Shown here piece after piece: positions 6,182 to 8,545 of a stretch of 8,545 nt of DNA. The DNA is from Dehalococcoidales bacterium (GTDB lineage: Bacteria; Chloroflexota; Dehalococcoidia; Dehalococcoidales; Fen-1064). The translations under genes were made by a program, and so were the position numbers. The stretch's first letter is position 1, and each line of letters begins with the position of its first letter. The stretch covers positions 1-8,545 of the forward strand of contig DAOUVG010000048.1 in NCBI GenBank assembly GCA_030667735.1. The letters run 5' to 3'. Under the pieces are notes generated by a model. It saw nothing but the letters and a program-made list of their open reading frames with translations. It searched no databases and was not told the DNA's origin.

Positions 6182-7005
6182 AGTATCGCCTCCTCTCTGG
6201 CGGGCGTCGGGTTTGTGGGCCTTCCAAGGCCCATGTTCACCTTTGCTCTCCAGGCATCGAAACCCAATTCCTCAAGCTGACTTCTCACGGCATCATCCCC
6301 CTTTGAATCGCACCGAATGGCTAACCCCAGCGCTACAACAGTGTCAAGCTGTCTAACCTCATCCTCGATAACCTTCAGTATCTCAGATATCTTCTCTATG
6401 TCTATCTTGAACTCGAGGATACAGGACAATACTTTCTCGTTAAGAATGTCTGTCTGTAGCTGCCCGGTTTTAACATCGGACATAAGCGCTGTAACAGGAT
6501 TCTCGAGTTGAAACTCCACCGATGTATTGGCAAGTGCCTGACACACCTTGTCCACATCTCTGAAATAGACACCGACTCCGGGCCTTCCAAACTCTACAGT
6601 GAGTCCACCCTCTCCTTCCCTGATGCGCCCCGTCACATCATTGGTTTTCACTTCCATAGTACCTCTACCGCCTATTCCTGTGGACTCATGAGGCATCTGC
6701 GGGTCACTAAAGACGCGGCGGACCTTCCTGGGCCAGAGTAACTCATCTCGTGTTATTGCTCCGGATGGACAAATGTCGGGATCAGGTTGAAAGCGGAGTT
6801 TAAAGAACGCCAAGAGATTTCTCAGAAAACGCGTAGGCTGTTGGGGGAGATTCTCTGTGCTCATCCCCTTGTAACATGCCTGACATTCAACGCATTCCTC
6901 TTGATTCACCTCCGCCAGACTATCGTCTCCGATGTATATCGCCCCCATCGGACAAACGGCAACACAGTTCCCGCATCCGACACATTTGGTTTTGTCCACA
7001 TGCAC
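6178..7005 (-). CDS. Ferredoxin-domain protein (2[4Fe-4S]-like) with C-terminal domain of unknown function
   Basis: This 275-aa protein starts at GTG 7005, eight bases after AGGAGG (7019-7014). The N-terminus is ferredoxin-like: the first cluster motif is CVGCGNCVAVCP (C8, C11, C14, C18). The second begins CVECQAC (C38, C41, C44), and its fourth ligand is probably C79 in CPSGAI, after a 34-residue insertion rich in aromatic and basic residues. Residues about 90-160 contain a Gly-rich stretch with GRGTMEVKTNDVTGR and VEFGRPG. Residues about 190-250 look like a small alpha/beta (ferredoxin-fold or ACT-like) domain. I do not know the family. It overlaps the downstream Cys/His protein by 4 bp (ATGA), so the two are made together. 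A role as electron carrier subunit of an unknown oxidoreductase is plausible, but no catalytic flavin or molybdenum domain is seen here. Confidence 0.87.
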   Translation of the reverse strand: MHVDKTKCVGCGNCVAVCPMGAIYIGDDSLAEVNQEECVECQACYKGMSTENLPQQPTRFLRNLLAFFKLRFQPDPDICPSGAITRDELLWPRKVRRVFSDPQMPHESTGIGGRGTMEVKTNDVTGRIREGEGGLTVEFGRPGVGVYFRDVDKVCQALANTSVEFQLENPVTALMSDVKTGQLQTDILNEKVLSCILEFKIDIEKISEILKVIEDEVRQLDTVVALGLAIRCDSKGDDAVRSQLEELGFDAWRAKVNMGLGRPTNPTPAREEAIL

Positions 7006-7109
7006 TTTCCTTACCTCCTCCGGAATCGGACTCCCCCATATGCAGCTAGAGGATTGCCCGCCGGATCATATTCACCTGGTAACAAAGGAAGGAGCCAGGA
7101 TTGCCCATT

Positions 7110-7718
7110 TCAACTCGCGGTGATGCATCCCGGACCTGATTGCTTTTTCACCGATAACATGACGGACATGCCTGCTCTGCTGCCGGAAACGGCAATTTCC
7201 CCTTCATCCCCGCGGTTAGAGAACCACGCATTCCCTTCATTGCCATCGATGCAGATGATGTCAGCGCCTACATCCACAGCATCCTTCATCTTGTTTACAA
7301 GGAACTCCTGCCAAAGGGGATGATTTGTGTCGTAGAATACTCCCGCCCATCCCGTGAACGGAGTGCCGTCGAATCCTATTGCCACAGCATCGGTGAGGGA
7401 CGATTCCAATGCATCCCTTTCAGACCACTCGATATCGTGGAGAGAGATGAATATTCCGTATTTTACACCAGCCTCGCGGGCGACCCGTTCTCCCCTTTCC
7501 ATCTTCTGGCGGGTCAGGTCGTATTCCAGAACCACTGATGCGTTCTCAGCGATGGCGTCAGGGGCATCGCCTAACACGAAGAAGTTTAGTTTAAGCCACC
7601 AGCCAGTTTCCTCTATATGTGTGGGGGTAGACGTCGATGGTGAAAGAGGTGGTGCTGATGGTGCAGACGTGGTACAACCAGTCATCACCAGACATAGAAT
7701 TGATGCTAATAACACCAA
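7110..7718 (-). CDS. Truncated lipoprotein with the start of a TIM-barrel (glycosidase-like) domain
   Basis: The protein begins with a hydrophobic stretch ending in LVMTGC (lipobox Cys at residue 15), followed by a Ser/Pro/Thr-rich linker (16-33), so it is an exported lipoprotein. From about 38 it shows alternating strands and helices (VVLEYDL, YGIFISLHDIEW, GWAGVFYD, GADIICIDGNEG) like the first strands of a (beta/alpha)8 hydrolase. After about residue 168 the similarity pattern stops and the frame ends in low-quality sequence, so the barrel is incomplete; probably a decayed or truncated gene. TTG 7718 is the first conventional start codon, but it leaves the signal peptide without a positive n-region. 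Eleven codons further up, CTG 7751 sits 7 nt after GGAG and would add LFSNRKLISV, a normal n-region. Either a CTG start or a lost start codon is likely. Confidence 0.6.
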   Translation of the reverse strand: MVLLASILCLVMTGCTTSAPSAPPLSPSTSTPTHIEETGWWLKLNFFVLGDAPDAIAENASVVLEYDLTRQKMERGERVAREAGVKYGIFISLHDIEWSERDALESSLTDAVAIGFDGTPFTGWAGVFYDTNHPLWQEFLVNKMKDAVDVGADIICIDGNEGNAWFSNRGDEGEIAVSGSRAGMSVMLSVKKQSGPGCITAS

Positions 7719-7783
7719 TACCGATATCAGCTTTCGATTGCTAAAGAGCAGGGCATCACTCCAATTATGTATTTACTTTTACT

Positions 7784-7812
7784 ATTTTACGCTTCACTAC
7801 TGCAGTTATCAA
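7784..7812 (-). promoter_or_regulatory. Promoter of the lipoprotein gene
   Basis: On the minus strand TTGATA (7812-7807) and TAAAAT (7789-7784) are 17 bp apart, with 5 of 6 matches each. Transcription would start near 7777, about 26 nt before the CTG at 7751, which supports the longer signal peptide. GGAG lies at 7762-7759. Confidence 0.6.
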
Positions 7813-8068
7813 TGACCATGAACCTGAGAATATCGCTCTATCCGTGAGGTTTGATTGGCAAATCCGACCTATGTAAATATATGACATGCTTATACTTCTA
7901 CACAGATTGTTAAGCCTTGAGCCACGCTGAAATAATCCGGCTGCACAAAGTAGCGTTTCATGTGGCCTCGCCGAGCGTTCCTGGATATAACCACGTGAGC
8001 GTATTGAGGTTGCTCTGCATATGCTTGAAGAACGTCCGTGACAGGCAGGTGAGTAGAAGGAGTGAGGA
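7813..8068. other. Divergent intergenic region, nothing recognised
   Basis: Together with the flanking promoters this is a gap of about 400 bp between divergent genes. A plus-strand frame (7914-8069) is open for about 50 codons (with HKVAFHVASPSV) but has no start with a ribosome site and no recognised family. A weak -35/-10 pair (TTGGCA 7855-7860, TATATG 7878-7883, 17-bp spacer) is noted without conviction. Confidence 0.4.
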
Positions 8069-8097
8069 TTGACTTCGGCTACCACTATGGTTAAAAT
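8069..8097 (+). promoter_or_regulatory. Promoter of the short-chain dehydrogenase gene
   Basis: TTGACT (8069-8074) and TAAAAT (8092-8097) are spaced by exactly 17 bp, 5 of 6 matches each. The start point near 8104 gives a leader of about 25 nt before ATG 8129, with GGAAAGG (8113-8119) as a modest ribosome site. Confidence 0.65.
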
Positions 8098-8128
8098 CCA
8101 CTGAGACGGTGTGGAAAGGCAGGCACAA

Positions 8129-8545
8129 ATGAAGACGGTGGTCATAACAGGTAGTACCCGGGGTATCGGATACGGTCTCGCCGATTCATTCCTCACTATT
8201 GGTTGTGCCGTCACCATAAGTGGTCGATCCCCGGAGGGAGTTGAGAACGCAGTAGCCACCCTCGCGGTGAAGCACGGATCAGACCGGCTCTTCGGTCATT
8301 CCTGTGACGTCACAGACTTCGAGCAGGTACAGACACTGTGGGACAACGCGAAAGAACGGTTCGGCAGGGTAGACATCTGGGTCAACAACGCCGGTGTGTC
8401 GAATCCTCAGGCTGATTTCTGGCACCAGTCGCCCGAACGGTTAGCGGATGTCGTCAACACCAACGTCCTTGGCGCTATGTACGGGTCTCTCGCGGCGCTT
8501 CAGGGCATGATAGAGCAGGGATTCGGTGGCCTTTACAACATGGAG
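8129..8545 (+). CDS. Short-chain dehydrogenase/reductase, 5' part (runs off the window)
   Basis: The first 139 codons of a classical SDR are present; the 3' end lies beyond the window. The cofactor loop TGSTRGIG is at residues 7-14, CDVTD at 59-63 contacts the adenine ring, the NNAG motif is at 86-89, and TNVLG (N112) marks the helix alpha4 Asn of the catalytic tetrad. R33 at the end of beta2 (SGRS) suggests NADP(H) preference. The catalytic Ser and YxxxK are not yet reached. The segment around GGLYNME resembles the NYC1/NOL-like branch of SDRs, where a Gly-Ser-rich loop follows, but the substrate here cannot be told. The gene has its own promoter and faces away from the lipoprotein gene. Confidence 0.9.
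   Translation, partial: MKTVVITGSTRGIGYGLADSFLTIGCAVTISGRSPEGVENAVATLAVKHGSDRLFGHSCDVTDFEQVQTLWDNAKERFGRVDIWVNNAGVSNPQADFWHQSPERLADVVNTNVLGAMYGSLAALQGMIEQGFGGLYNME

Noticed and set aside
6787..7323. Plus-strand open frame of 178 codons
   Set aside because: Antisense to the ferredoxin motifs and the lipoprotein 3' part; no ribosome site or family resemblance.
7765..8259. Minus-strand open frame of 164 codons
   Set aside because: It covers two good promoters and is antisense to the SDR start; the composition looks random.
1..8545. CRISPR array or insertion sequence
   Set aside because: No regularly spaced repeat units, no transposase and no terminal inverted repeats were seen.

Overview
The window looks like an accessory stretch of a bacterial chromosome of moderate GC, most likely an anaerobe with folate-dependent C1 metabolism (Wood-Ljungdahl type). 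A Chloroflexota/Dehalococcoidia-like source is my best guess. The basis is a large methylenetetrahydrofolate reductase carrying its own MetV-like cysteine domain, cytoplasmic two-component proteins and a ferredoxin-domain protein. No phylogenetic marker is present, so the taxonomy is inference.

Layout. Positions 1-115 hold the 5' half of a minus-strand tRNA-Val(TAC), which stops exactly at the end of the anticodon loop. Positions 116-454 are non-coding apart from a promoter with an internal dyad. A plus-strand block follows: a soluble cNMP-fold/histidine kinase/receiver hybrid (473-2095), an overlapping single-domain response regulator (2071-2460), a GNAT acetyltransferase (2547-2981), and, after a 324-bp gap with hairpins and its own promoter, a 676-residue fusion of degenerate receiver, MTHFR and MetV-like domain (3306-5336). 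A decayed serine-recombinase tail (about 5349-5525) separates this block from a convergent minus-strand block: an uncharacterised Cys/His protein (5507-6181) translationally coupled to a ferredoxin-domain protein (6178-7005), and further upstream a truncated lipoprotein (7110-7718). After a divergent intergenic region, a short-chain dehydrogenase starts at 8129 behind a strong promoter and runs off the end.

How the genes may work together. The kinase and single-domain regulator probably form a cytosolic phosphorelay. All three receiver folds, including the degenerate one fused to MTHFR, keep the same 27-residue spacing between the beta4 Thr/Ser position and the beta5 Lys position, which suggests common descent. 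The fused receiver has lost every phosphotransfer residue. I infer that it is a docking or regulatory module that may link the signalling pair to methyl-branch C1 flux. The ferredoxin/Cys-His pair is a conserved-looking redox module of unknown function. The broken tRNA, recombinase remnant and truncated lipoprotein indicate past rearrangement around this block.
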